Program-made: the position numbers and the translations under genes
In this document: positions 1 to 12,053 of the stretch, in pieces
Layout of the letters: each line of letters begins with the position of its first letter
How positions within the stretch are numbered: the stretch's first letter is position 1
The notes under the pieces: generated by a model
Database searches by the model: none
Seen by the model: the letters and a program-made list of their open reading frames with translations, nothing else
What the model was told of the DNA's origin: nothing
Source of the DNA: Arctopsyche grandis
Lineage: Eukaryota; Arthropoda; Insecta; Trichoptera; Hydropsychidae
Direction: 5' to 3'
Assembly (NCBI RefSeq): GCF_051622035.1
Contig: NC_135358.1
Coordinates: 7,853,001 to 7,917,000 of the forward strand
DNA: 64,000 bases

Positions 1-389
1 TCATAATATTACAGAAAAAAAAATGTCAAAAAATATATATTTTCGACTTTTAAAATTCGCTAGATAATTAATTATAAGTATTTTAAAGCGACAACAAATC
101 ACAATCAATATGAAAAACATGTGACTATTGATTCCATTACTCACTTTTGGCACATAAATACTAGATTTTGAATTATAGACTGCAAAAGCCAAAAATATGT
201 AAAAACTGTCCATTTTTTTTAAACGATCATATCTCATAAACGGGAGCAAACCAACGAAAATCATAGTCATATTCGAATTCAGTGAGTCAAATTTAGTAAA
301 AATTGATTAGTCTCCGCTCCGTAAATTTTTTTGTTGCTCAACGTTATTATTCTAAGTTAAATTCTTTAAAAAAAGAAATTAAACCTATT
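1..389. other. intergenic, 3' flank of TBC1D23
   Basis: AT-rich sequence downstream of the TBC1D23 stop codon. Short open frames exist on both strands, but none resembles a known protein and none has splice-site support. I see nothing else here. Confidence 0.5.
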
Positions 390-3300
390 TCAACTGTTTT
401 TAACGATCTGATTAGAAACAGCTTTGGTGGCTTCCCCAGCATTGGGTATCAAAAACCTATCCATATCCTTAATTACCAACGTATCGCCTTCCGGCATTCC
501 GTATTTAAAAGTGATCAGTTCTGGATGTCTTTTCTTGGCGGTGATTTTGACTATGGAAGAGAGAGGTCGCCGTACGATGATTTGCGCAAAGCCTTTGCGT
601 TTCTCTTCATCGCGCATGACAACTAAATGACTACTGGTGATGACCAAGTACGCATCGTGCATATATCCGTTCATCATAACTTCTTGACATTTGAAATGTT
701 TAACTACATTGGGATTTTTCAACCAATCGGCCAACTCCACGATTTCCTGTGCGTTCTCCTCATCCGGTGTCAACTCTTCAAGTCCTATTTCGCCGTCATT
801 GTCCTCGTCTATGCTAAAGACGGGAGCTACATTCCGGTAACGTTTACCATTCCTATCATTTTTAGACACGTGACGTTCCAACACGGGCGAATTGGCATTA
901 GGATTGACAATATAGTCTATGAGTTTACCTGTAACTTCTTGAGATTTACTACGCATAGCTGCTGATAGTTTATTGAATAGATCAACGGAAGTTGTATTGG
1001 TTTTTGGAGGGATTCTATCCTTCGGTTGGAGTTGTACATTAGGAGCGCAAACTAAGCATCGTGAAGAATCGTGGTCTTCCAAGCAGTCGACCATGTGATT
1101 TCCGAAATAGTCATGTATAGCAATGTATCCTCCATCTAACATAGACACGTGACGGATATTTCTTTTTAAGAAAGACGCCACAACCATGTGAACATAGCCA
1201 TCTTCTTCCATTCTACCCGAGCCAAGTATACATAGATGTTCACCAGCTGCCAATGAATTAGCTGCGAGAGCCTGCCGTTGAGCATTCAGAAGTCCTTGAA
1301 CAGCTGTCGCAAACGTAGATGGCTCTTGAAGCATGAGATTACAATCTAAGGGAAAAGCTGTAGATAAATGTCCAGCATTATACTGATCAGCGGGACGACA
1401 GTCAACTAAAAAGAACCGAACGCCTTCTGAATCCGGATTTATTTCCATCGTAGCATTTTCGACCAGTTCGTGTACAGATACCGGTAGACATAGTGCTTGT
1501 GTAACGCTTTTGGAAGAAGCACTTGGACCTTCATTTCCAAATAAGACAGGTGCTATATCTGCTTGGAAAGATTTGGGGGTTTTATGGGCGTAATATTGCG
1601 CTAATGAACAAAAATCATTAACATCTTCAGTTTCTAAAGCACACGGCATATTTATCAAAAATTCAATGATCACATCTTTCGGTTCATTCTTCTTCGACAA
1701 GATCAGTTCACGCGCATTAATGAGCATAATCAAAGCGAGGAAGAATATAAAGAATTGATCGGATTGTTGGAAATATAAATCCCACATTGACTGAACGACC
1801 GGTAGTATACAAGTCCCGGCAAATAGGCTTTGGAACCACGGCAAGCAGTATTGTTCTGGTGTTATCCGTTTTGTATCCAAAAAGGAACACAGTTCCGGCT
1901 CGTGATACTGAAGCAACAACCATAACACGTGAAATGGAGCACCATTCTTGTTGCAATTCTTCGGCACGTACACTTTAATAAGCTGCTCAAATAAATTGTA
2001 AGTTTCGGCTCGTGGAAGCTTGAGGTTAAGCAACGGCAATAGTAATTCAATCCAGCCGTTATTTTTGGAATAATTAATATTTTTAGATTTACAATAAAAT
2101 GTGAGAACAGATTCTAAATCAGAGGCAACTGATACTTTGTCGTCTTCGTCGTTTCCCAATTTTTGCACGAATACTGTGACATCTTCTCTCAGACTGTTTT
2201 GATTTGGCAAGTCGAATATTTCGTTGAAATTGCTCATCTGATTCCCTTTATTTTGCACGTTGAGACACACTTGCCAAACGTCAGCGCGTACATTTTCCGG
2301 TATGGTTTTTCCTTTACACACTGCATAAATGTCGCTTGCCGTACAATCGTCCAAAAGAATTGATTCCAATTCGATCGCCCTAGAAAAATAATTGTTCTGT
2401 AAATATGTACATACATATATATTATCATTATAATAATATTATTAGGTAAACAATTATTAGAGTATTAATCAACACCAAAATATGTTCAATATTTTGACTG
2501 GTATTGTAATAATTTGTTATTTAATCTGAAACATTAGGGATGCCTAATTACTCGGCTTTGTTTAGTACCCGGGAAGTCGAATATTTCGCAAACTTGTACC
2601 TAGGAATTTCGGGTATTCGGGAATTGACATTAAAACAAAATCCAGATCAAAAAATAAATATTTTTAAATATAATACTGTAACACAGGGATTATCAGCCGC
2701 CTAAAGTGCATTCGGGGGCTAACAGTGGAGACCCCCGAATTGGCCTAGCGGGAGTCTAAGTGGTCGGTAGAATTCCTAGAAACCCTGACTCACTTAAAAC
2801 TGCCTAGACAACGGAGAAACAAATGGATCGGGGAAGCTGTAGTGAGCAACCTTCCCTTTTTAAGGAAGTACTTAGGCCATATCAGGAGGTGCGAAGAGAC
2901 ACCTCTGTGACGGACAGTACATATAAGTTAATTAAAATTTTAGAGTTAAGTAATTAAGATGTATTTTTTTTAATTAGCTTGATAGCTAAGATATATATAA
3001 ATAAATAAATAAAATATCAGATCATTCTGGAACGAGCGCTGACTGCGCGTGGACCTCCTGAATCAGTCAATAAATGATGTGAAGCGACTTTGGCATTTAA
3101 TTTGGATCTTCCACCCACCCCTACGCAACAATACCAAAAATGCAAAAATACTATTATATTTTTTGATTCTTAGATAAATTCAAGAAAAATATTTGTTATT
3201 AACAAATTGATTTTTCCAACATATATTTGATATGTTTAGTGGAGAATGAAATACGGTTGATTTAGTAAGTGAACCCTTCATATATTTTTAATTTATATTT

Positions 3301-4041
3301 TAAAATCTTATATTTTTTATTTATTTTATTTTTAGATATATACCAGGAAGGCTTGACAGGAAGACCCCAATGCGCCTTCCTGGACAATTAATTATATAAA
3401 ACTATTATTGGTTTTGTATATTTTTCTTATCCATATATAGGTTAACACCAAGAATAGTGTTGCCTGGCATTTAACGCAAGAGCCAACAGTACCTACATAA
3501 TATTGTGTAATTCTCTGTTGTGAAGGTGCGAAATGAATTTCTAAACACAAATTCTTACAAGTACGTTGTAAATAATCCGAGACTTGCGCCGAAATGACGT
3601 TTCAGCTTCCGTGTCACTCCGTGAATATAAATGCATTCGTTTGTGATTCACCAAGACAACTTTGTGAATCCAAATGATAGTGAATTGCACACTCGACGTT
3701 TTGTGTTTACCCAAATATATACAGACTCATATAAAACTGTGTGGTTCCCCAAATAAAATTGAACAATAAATATTTGTATTTACATACAGTAACTCATTAA
3801 ATATTTATACAATTTTGGCAAAATTTTCACATGTGTTAAATGAATACTTCTATTGGAATGCATCCATTTAAATCGCATCAAATTACGATTAAAGAAACTT
3901 GACAAGACAGAAACATACAATACAGGTACATCGTTTATCTACATTGAATGGTGCGTAATGCCTTCAAGGCTTGTGATTAATCTGAAGTGAAATGTAGCAA
4001 AGGTAGACCCACCAGGTGGAATCTTCGTCGTCAAGAGGCAT
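390..4041 (-). CDS. TBC1D23: TBC1D23 (TBC1 domain family member 23)
   Basis: Two coding exons, 4013-4041 and 390-2379, joined in phase to give 672 aa (human protein about 699). Exon 1 is 29 nt, reads MPLDDEDST and ends in a split Trp codon at a GTGGGT donor. Exon 2 opens at a CTAG acceptor and continues AIELESILLDD, matching the family's N-terminal helix. The order is a TBC domain (roughly residues 20-330), a rhodanese-like domain (VDCRPADQYNAGHLSTAFPLD region) whose active-site loop reads ILGSGRMEED and has no catalytic Cys, then a C-terminal PH-like domain (HPELITFKYG, RFLIPNAGEATKAV). In other animals TBC1D23 bridges golgin-coated trans-Golgi membranes to the WASH complex on endosome-derived vesicles and is thought to lack GAP activity. 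The 1.6-kb intron holds a solo LTR and a SINE-type hairpin. The exon 1 call rests on phase, donor quality and alignment to the family. Confidence 0.93.
2677..3130 (+). mobile_element. solo LTR, family 1 (Gypsy-like by TSD), in TBC1D23 intron
   Basis: Starts TGTAACAC and ends CTACGCAACA. It is flanked on both sides by the 4-bp repeat ATAC (2673-2676 and 3131-3134), as expected for an integrase-made target duplication. The 3' third, which ends in CACCCACCCCTACGCAACA, is shared with the copies at 9924-12628 and 20010-20362. No internal region is attached, so this is a solo LTR left by recombination. The termini and flanking repeat look complete. It is a fossil of moderate age by divergence from its relatives. 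Confidence 0.8.
3343..3383 (-). repeat. terminal hairpin of a 5'-truncated SINE
   Basis: Stem CCAGGAAGGC pairs with GCCTTCCTGG across a loop containing ACAGG and CCAATGC. This is the same hairpin that ends the full-length SINEs at 12835 and 62894. In element orientation (minus) it is followed by an AT-rich tail (about 3300-3340). The rest of the SINE is absent, as expected of 5' truncation. Confidence 0.75.
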
Positions 4042-5100
4042 TGTGAAAGGGGCGCAGAAGGGGCGGAGGCGCTGGGGGGCGACGAGAACGAGCTGACAGC
4101 TCGACAGACACCGACAATGACAACGGCCTAAGCACAACTTCACACGACCAGCACTCAAGTACGACTAGTCGAGATAACAAACACAGATAACGCATTCGCA
4201 CAGATCAAACAACGCTTTTATTGCGCTACAATTTACAATTTGACACGACTAATTTCCAATTGGTTACACATTTCAATTACGATGGTGTGCCAATTAATTA
4301 TCGGTACATTAATTTGAAGTTCACACTCGAATGTATTCTCTTTTCTATCTGGTTATAGCCTGGACTTGAAAATTCATAAAGGTATTGCGCATCAACTATA
4401 TTCCAAACCTATTGCTTAGTCGAAGAACATTATGTTTGGATCAGACTCAAAGCAACAGTTGATTGTCAAGTGTCATTACTGAAGGGCGGCTACACGCGGT
4501 TTATTTTTTCTTATAAAACCCTCAGTGTTCAAAGCCAAAGGGCAAAATACTTGTAAAAACATATCCTTTCTAAGAGATTGACAATAGAGAGTGAAGCGAA
4601 AACTACATTTGGTCTGTCGTCATTACCTGTTCGCTTATCTATGGGCAGGGCCGCGCCTACCATATGTACAAATGTGTGCAACGCACACAGGCGGCCAAAA
4701 GAAATGAGTTTCGAAAAAATTATATTCCTTAAAAAATACTAAACAAGACATCGTACTTTTAAAAATGCATTTAGGTTGACTTGTTGTAAACTTGTGGATT
4801 GCAAGTTACAACTTCTAACACACCGTTATTTTATGTTCTATTATCTTTGCCACTGCCAGATGTATTTTTTCATGGATGTTGAGTATTGGTTTTGTCATCG
4901 AAATAACAAAATCCCAAATGTGTGAATCGTCTGGTCCTGTTCAGAACTAAACATTTTGGTTTTCGGTCTGTTTTTCTGATTAATTTTTATTGTGATTAAA
5001 ATTTTCAACACTATACCCCAAATTAATATGATTTATTTAAATGCTGATAAAATTAAAGAGCGGCCGATTTCAGTTTACACACAGGCGGCTGTGCATGCAC
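4042..5100. other. upstream of TBC1D23; no gene seen
   Basis: A GC-richer patch at about 4040-4160 directly upstream of the TBC1D23 start is a plausible promoter/5' UTR. Beyond it the sequence becomes AT-rich. The stretch CAGGGCCGCGCC near 4645 resembles a hAT-type terminus, but no matching partner end was found. No supported gene. Confidence 0.45.
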
Positions 5101-5600
5101 AATTCTCAGTATAAATAGTTACTAATGCTAGTCCAGTTAACAGATTATTATTATAGTTATGAGTAATATTTAAGAATACATTATAACAGTAAGATCGAGT
5201 GAAATTAAAACACATTTGGAGGAAAACAAGAATGATTTCATCGCACAGATGCACAGCGAACGACCTACAGACGACTTCTAGACACACGTCAAGCGATCCA
5301 GCATGATCAAATGATCTCATTACGCAGCTTCATATCGAGTGATCTCTAGACCTCTAGACACTGACCCTGACCCTATCTCACAGCTGCATCGCCCAACCTC
5401 CAGCAATGATGACTGTCGCCCAGCTGCACATCGAACAGGATATATAAACCAGCGCAGCAGACTCAAAGGGTAGTTCAATCAGCCACTCAACAAGAAGTCG
5501 AGCAACCATACCTTGTACTATGAACCAATGAAAAATCCTCAATAAAGCTCAAACCGAGTTTCTACATATAGATCGGCATACCTCTACCTAAAAATAGTTT
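5100..5600 (+). mobile_element. degenerate LTR, related to family 2
   Basis: Shares short blocks with the family 2 LTR next to it, including AATCCTC and ACCGAGTTT near 5535-5565 and the repeated GATCTCAT/CACAGCTGCA type segments. Both ends are unclear. I read it as an old, decayed LTR copy against which the younger one at 5601 sits. The boundaries are approximate. Confidence 0.4.
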
Positions 5601-6159
5601 TGTAGGAATATAGCACGACTTGTGCTATTACGAATCAAAACCAGTGATCTCATCATCGATCCTGTACAAACATGCATAACTCAAGGGCAACGTCCCCTTC
5701 GACCATTCCAGAAGAAATAATTCATCGCTCGATCGTAAAACTAACGAAACCCAACAGTGATGTCATCAGGAAACTGTAACACGTGTCCTAGAAAGTCGTT
5801 TACGCGTGGCACACGACCCCATTCTCAAACGAACGACGTCCTGGCGCTGACCCTATAGCTATAAAACACGCGCCTCGAAAACAGGTCAACACGTGTCCCC
5901 AAGACACGCGTCCTGGAAACGAAGACAAAGCATCTGCACACGGCACGCTTCAAGCCAGAACGTATATAATGCGACGCACCAGCTCCGAACACCAGAGTGA
6001 ACCTCTGGAGTTCAACCAGCTCACTTCTCTGAAGCTCAACCACTTCGTACATACAATAACCATTGTAACAATTGAACAAAAATAAACGATCCTCTTACAA
6101 ACACAACCGGGATTTTCTTAGACCGGGACACGGTCAACACATCTGTCCCGCGTGCTAAA
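5601..6159 (+). mobile_element. solo LTR, family 2
   Basis: Begins TGTAGGAATATAGCAC and ends in a CCCGCGTGCTAAA block. The 4-bp repeat GTTT lies on both sides (5597-5600 and 6160-6163). It shares start, end and several internal blocks with 10165-12480, 41355-41903 and 41916-42443. No internal coding region is attached, so it is a solo LTR. Ends and target repeat are complete. Confidence 0.8.
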
Positions 6160-6468
6160 GTTTTGATAAAAAAAAACAGATCTTGTTAAAAAAATAGTGT
6201 TTTATATCATCAAACCATACATGTATATGTATTTAAAATAATTCATTACAATATTATAAAACTATATTTATACTAAATATAATTGATTTAATAAATAAAT
6301 TATGTTAAGCTTCAAGCTCATATTACATACAATTTTAAATTTATTCACAAAACTTATATTTAAAAATTGACATTCACTATTGAGTGAGCAAATTTTTTCT
6401 GTAGACTCAACTGTAACCAAAAATAATATTTTTACTAAAACAAATAAATTTGATACATTTTCTTGAGC

Positions 6469-8192
6469 CTAGCTGCATGGCCATTCATCAGCTACTATGT
6501 ATGACTTTTTCATATTGTGGTTATTCTTATGCTTTCTCAAATATTTGTTTGATACAAAGGATTTTAAGCAGATTTCACATTTATATGGTTTTTCCCCTGA
6601 ATGGTGATTCATATGCAGCTTTAAATCACTGTTTGTTACGAAACATTTAGTACAAATTTCACATTTGTGCGGTTTATCTCCAGTGTGAATGCTCATATGT
6701 CGTTTCAAGTTATTGTTCGACACAAAGAATTTCGCACATATTTTACATTTGTACGGTTTCTTTCCAGTATGACATTTCATATGCAGTTTCAGTTGACTAT
6801 TTGTAATAAAACATTTAGAACAGGTATCACATTCGTGTGTCTTTTCACCAAAATGAATATTCATATGCTTTTTTAAATACCTGTTTGATACAAAAGATTT
6901 TGAACAAGTATCACATTTATACGGTTTGTCCCCAGTGTGATATTTCAAGTGTAATTGTAATTCGCAATTTGTTACGAAGCATTTTGAACACACGTCACAT
7001 TTGTGTGGTTTTTCTCCAGTGTGAATACTCATATGACGTTTTAAGTTATTGTTGGATACAAAAGATTTTGAACAAATTTCACATTTGTAAGGTTGTTCTC
7101 CGTTGTGAAGTTTGGTGTGTAGTTTTAGTTCGCTATTCGTCACAAAACACCTTGAGCAGATTTCACATTTGTACGGTCGTTCTCCAGTATGAATACTCAT
7201 ATGTCGTTTTAAGTTATTGTTCATTACAAAACATTTCGAACAGATATCGCATTTGTATGGTTTCTCTCCGATGTGATGTTTCATATGCCGATTTAGTTCA
7301 CAGTTCATTGTAAAGGACTTTAAACAAATTTCACATTTATATGGTTTGTCCTCAGTGTGAATTCTCATGTGTGCCTTCAAACTGAATTTTCCTAGAAACT
7401 CTTTCAAACACATTTCACATTTGAACGAATTGTCCCCTTCGTGGGCTCTAAAGTGTTCTGCCAATTGATATTCGAGAGGAAATGCTTTGCAACAAATCTT
7501 ACATTTGTGAGGTTTTCTTTCAAAATCTACTTTTATATGCCGAATTAAACTGCATCTGAACTTAAATGATTTTAAACAGATATCACATTTGTATCGTGTG
7601 ATTTCGCAATGCACCAAAAGATGCGAACTTAATTCAACCTTAGTATTATACGTTTTTCCACAAAAGTGGCATTCATGTTTGAAATTACTTGTATTATATT
7701 CCACTCCTCCATTTATCTGAAAATGAAAAGAAATTAATTTTAATTATATTTTAAAATAAGTTTCAATTAGTTTAAATGCTGGTATAATATAATATTAAGT
7801 AAAGGATTATCATATAATATTACCACAGAATATTTTCTTACGGTTGCTGAAAAATCATTAATATTTGATCCTTTTTTATCTATTTCACAACAATTACCAT
7901 TTACTTCGTTTACTGAGATTTGTCTTAAATTTCTTTCACATATTGGGTCGGATTGTCTTTCACTATGCTTATTATCAATTGGAGAATCATATGAATTAGT
8001 ATCAAAACTCTCAGTCACCCAAACTAAATCGTCTAACAAAATTTCTTCCACTTTGATTTCTTCACGTTTGATTAATCTTAGTCTTGCCATCTTATCATTT
8101 TGACAACATATATTTTTAAAATCGGTGAAAATCTCTAAGTTAGATTCACACGGTGAGCATATAGTGTCAGGTAGCCCGTCATGGTTTTCCAA
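6469..8192 (-). CDS. ZAD-C2H2 zinc-finger protein, 14 fingers (5' exon missing)
   Basis: Two exons joined in phase 0: 7842-8192 (GTAAGA donor) and 6469-7716 (CAG acceptor). They give 532 codons plus a stop. Exon 7842-8192 opens with the C-terminal half of a ZAD domain (GLPDTICSPCESNLEIFTDF), the insect dimerisation module, then an acidic linker. The second exon encodes 14 C2H2 fingers with TGEKPYKC-type linkers. Finger 2 lacks its second His (HIKVDF) and is probably structurally weak. Fingers 6-13 alternate two types, one reading NNNLKRH and one TNSELKLH, so the array grew by doubling of a two-finger unit. This is probably a nuclear DNA-binding regulator with an unknown target. The exon carrying the first ZAD Cys pair is not visible upstream: it is either distant or lost to the transposon-rich flank. 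Confidence 0.87.
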
Positions 8193-8790
8193 CTGTAAGA
8201 AAAGTACATCTTATAATATTATTTACGAGAATTATTGACAGCTGAAATAAAGTCACCAGAATAACAATCGGTCAATATTAGCCACTAGCCTCTAGCTGAC
8301 AACAGTTATAAATGCGTTTCGCAATCAAATCCGAATCATATATAAGGGAAGAAGACGCAGCTGACGTAGAACCCAAACAAAGTCTACACTCCATCACAAT
8401 ATACTGTAACTGTAAATGTCACATTGACAGCCGACACGTATGCATACCAACAGCATAATATCACATGACGTATTATCAGAGTTGATATCAATTGAAGTTT
8501 GGCTATATGTAGTGCAATTATCTATGTACTTTCGGATTTGTCCTAGAGCAATCATTTTACAATATATACGATAACTTGGGCCCCAAACCACTAGCCGATT
8601 AGCAATTACAACATCACCGCAAACATTAATAAGCAGTTTTGGTTTTACTGTCGTTTTTGTAATATGCAATTTTGACTCGGTTTCTTTTAGTTCGTTGGCA
8701 AGTGAAGACGTGTCTTGGGTTTTCTTTCTTCTTCTGGATTCGTTGCGTTCCTTTTGAAAAAAAAATCTTTTGTACTCCATCCACAAAAAA
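8193..8790. other. 5' flank of zinc-finger gene; no exon recognised
   Basis: A CTTACAG acceptor lies at 8193-8195 on the minus strand, so transcription must come from further right. I searched for a CxxC-encoding ZAD exon here and found none. One open frame on the minus strand (8394-8786) has no recognisable domain. Confidence 0.4.
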
Positions 8791-9000
8791 TGATAGAGAC
8801 GTGTCCATCAGAAGCTCATTTAAGGAGCAGTATGTTATTGTTGTTTCACGTGAAAAAAAGTGCTGTAGAGGCTTCAAAATTCATTTGCGACATATACGGC
8901 GATATACTGGATGTAAGGAAGTGCCAACGTTGGTTTAAGAAATTTCAATCAGGCAATCTCAGCTTGGATGACGAGCCTCGAAGTGGACGGTGCATTCAAC
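8790..9000 (+). mobile_element. mariner-type transposase fragment (HTH region)
   Basis: The translation on the plus strand includes KKSAVEASKFICDIYGD, KCQRWFKKFQSGNLSLDDEP and RSGR. This is the diagnostic N-terminal helix-turn-helix of mariner/SETMAR transposases. Only the N-terminal part remains; the DDE catalytic domain is absent and the frame runs into a stop after 9010. It is a dead, 3'-truncated DNA transposon relic just upstream of the zinc-finger gene. Confidence 0.72.
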
Positions 9001-9923
9001 TCTTAATGATATACATATATCTTGATGAATTATAAATAATTAAAGAAAATTAAGTTTGAATTTTACTATGAAAAACGACTTAATATAATAGCATTATAAA
9101 GAATCTATCGGATTTTCGATGGTGCTTCAATTCTCCAATACACGTGCTCAGATAAAGCGTAATTAAAAGATGATCACGGAATTGCAATAAAGAAAAGATC
9201 TCGGGTTAAAAAGAGATTGTCAGAGGCGCAAACAAAGGATGTTTGAACGTATTGGCCTGAATTTATTCTGAACGTATTGGCCTGTATTTATTCTGAACTC
9301 CAGATCAGATCAAGAACCATTGAGGTAGTAAAGTAGCAGCTATGTTTCAGACGATCCAAGTCAAGAGTCTCATTCTGGCCCTGAAGAAGATTTTATTTTT
9401 ATTTTTTCCTTTGTAATTTTGAGTTGGGGAGGTAGGGGGTTTTGGCATCCTGACTTACACCGCACCAGGTGACACCAGCCCTAGCAACGCCACTGGTACT
9501 CCTCAGTATGTCTACAGAAAAACATCGATTAGTTGGTCTACCCAACTATGCAAAAAAAGTCGAATGACTCATTTACTATACGCCTCTTTGCTAAACTTAG
9601 ACTTGTAATTTTTTTATTAACAATAAAAGGCCTCTCTATTAAACATACTTCCGTTTCCTACAACTGGCAGCACATTTTCTATGTAGATACACAATCTCTA
9701 TAACATAAAAAAAATAGTATAAATTGACAATTATAAAATAGCAACACGAGGAAATATATTGTGGCGGCTCGCTATACGACATGATCGAATTTTGTCACCT
9801 TCCTGCGAGTGGGGACCAACTCGATTGTGTTCGGAGCTAGCTACTCACTCTGCCTTCAGCTGTCATAAATAAAACACGTGCATTAACATGCCAGTCGTCT
9901 CATTCGTTCATCCCCCATAGTAT
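9001..9923. other. no gene seen
   Basis: No supported coding sequence. A segment starting TGTGGCGGCTCG at about 9760 and carrying ATAAATAAAA before 9917 looks LTR-like in composition but lacks matched flanks. Confidence 0.4.
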
Positions 9924-10242
9924 TGTTACGTACGCCGCGGATTGAGCGAATTGCACTTAGACCAACGGATATCTGTTATCGGATTAACTAAGTGCATGCA
10001 CTTACTTCCAAGGATTATATCTGGACTCTAAGTGCATTTAGGCTAAACAATGACCGTTATTAGTTATTTCTCAGAATCGGTACGGGGAGACCCAATGTCG
10101 TGGAAATACATATCCGAATACGTGACTATACAACAGGTAAACAGATTAGGCGTCCTGAGAGATCTGTAGGAATCTCGTCGTCGTCATCGTCATCGAAACC
10201 TTCGAGAATATTCCGCAACAACAAAATACATCGAGCGGAACA

Positions 10243-10500
10243 GCGCCAAGCATTCCAGAAAATACTACGCCTCGACGAAAGCAAATTCCCCTTGTACGCA
10301 TCAATAACTAAATGCTCGTACAACCACTTCCATCAAGCATTCCAGAAAATACTACGCCTCGACAAAAGTGCATTCCTCTTGTACGCATCAACAACTAAAT
10401 GCTCGCACGCATCAATAACCACTTCCATCAAGCATTCCAGAAAATGCTACGCCTCGACAAAAGTGCATTCCTTTCTTACGCATCAACAAACCACCACCAT
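10243..10500 (+). repeat. about 90-bp tandem repeat, 3 units, inside LTR
   Basis: The block beginning CATTCCAGAAAATACTACG and continuing through CGCCTCGAC and GTACGCATCA occurs at about 10251, 10338 and 10433, giving a period of 87-95 bp. It lies within the left part of the family 2 LTR and accounts for its extra length. Confidence 0.8.
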
Positions 10501-10535
10501 CGGTCAGGCGATTCCAGAAACACTATAAAAGGAGG

Positions 10536-12053
10536 CAGTGGCGGACTGGGACTGAAATCAGTGCATGCCAGGAGTCAAAGGGGGCCCCACCCAGGGTTAA
10601 AATAATTTGTCCCCCCCCCCCCATATAACAAAATTTTCTTCTTTCCATAACGCTAAAAATCAAGGGAAATTTTTTTTTTTTCAAAATTGGGAATTAACAA
10701 ATTTAGGTACAAGAAAAATGGCAAAAGCAAAATAGATCCATAAATTATATTGTATATTTCGTTTTAACCCTTGTCCTAGGTAAATATAATGCATCATAAA
10801 AGAATGCGGCATAAAAGCGGCTTTTACTTTCGGTAGAAAACAATCAGGGACGTCATTTCAGCTTTTTCTTTGGGGGGCAGGACAGGCAAAGATTGGTTAA
10901 ATTGAATTTTTTTTCAAAAAATCTTTTTTATATCGGAATAAAAATGGAAAATATTCTTTACCTTATTGAGTTATAAAATATGAAAAAAAGTAAGCTTATT
11001 TTTGAAAAAGTAATTATAAAAAAATATTATGTAAAAAGAGAAAAAAGCGCCGCAGGCGAAAATTTTTTTCCACCAATCTTTACATAGTCAACATTAATCG
11101 ACCATCAAACTGATTCTCCAAAAAACTATCAATTAACTTAATTTCTACCGACTGTCTTGTCACTTTATCTATGTACATATATGTACGTAATAACATTAGA
11201 TAAAGTTTTGTTTTGTTTTTTTTCAAAGCACATAGCAGCGATTATTTTATTAGTTACCCAAAAGTAACATACATAAGAAATACACGTAGCATTCATAGAT
11301 CCATAGTATCTCATTAATCATTAAATTCATAATATTTTCTAAATTCACACTATTCCTTAATTTAGGCGAGTGCCCCCCTATGGCCCCCCCAAATTACGTC
11401 CCTGAAAAAAATGCATAATATTTTCAATTAATGTTAATCGAAAATCGGGATTTTGGGGAGGGGGCCCCTATCCTATATTTCTATTTACATGGATGTGTCT
11501 AGATTAGGAATAGATTTTATATTCGGAAACTGTTTAAAATTGTGTATTTAAATCTTACTATATCATCGAAGTATAATCAAATGTTATTTTGAAAGTATGA
11601 AGTAAATTTAAATCGCTGGTTGATGATGAATCGTCCTATCAAAATTGTTTTGAGCAGTTCAGTTTATATTATTCACGAAAATTTGTTTATTCCCATTTTT
11701 ATTTCAGTAGTTAATTGTTACATAGGTATTGGTATATACATAATCTTGACGTTGGAATAGGCCCGGCAAAAGGGCCCACGCAAATGTTGAAACTTACATT
11801 TCAAGCCTAATAAAAAAAGTTAACCGATCCTTGGGCTGTTAAAGCAGGTATTAGTTATTTGTGTATATCGTAAGAAATTTGTTTTGTTGAAATACCCAAA
11901 CTTTAGGTCCTAAAGTTGCAATATCCTATACATTTTTACACACGTGAAATAGTTAAAAAGTTATTTAATTTTACTGAGGGCCCATATTTTCTAACAGATA
12001 GTGGGGCCCACATGCCATCGGGCATGTTCGCTTGTATGGCCAGTCCGCCACTG
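10536..12053. mobile_element. non-autonomous hAT transposon, 1.5 kb
   Basis: Perfect 14-bp terminal inverted repeats CAGTGGCGGACTGG / CCAGTCCGCCACTG. The 8-bp target duplication AAAGGAGG is exact on both sides (10528-10535 and 12054-12061). An 8-bp duplication and CAG..CTG ends are hAT hallmarks. No transposase frame is recognisable, so it was mobilised in trans. It sits in the family 2 LTR and itself carries a smaller hAT element. Confidence 0.88.
10845..11404. mobile_element. hAT MITE, 560 bp, innermost of the nest
   Basis: Termini CAGGGACGTCATTT and AAATTACGTCCCTG are inverted repeats with one mismatch. The flanking 8-mers AAAACAAT (10837-10844) and AAAAAAAT (11405-11412) match at 7 of 8 positions. 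No coding capacity. The G- and C-rich runs just inside each end (GGGGGG, CCCCCC) are symmetrical. Confidence 0.75.

Noticed and set aside
4640-5080. hAT element starting CAGGGCCGCGCC
   Set aside because: No inverted partner end or 8-bp duplication found.
8394-8786. Candidate first exon of the zinc-finger gene
   Set aside because: No CxxC ZAD pair, no suitable donor, and it runs into the mariner relic.
9760-9917. LTR-like segment starting TGTGGCGG
   Set aside because: Has a poly(A)-like signal, but no matching flank repeats and no second copy in the window.
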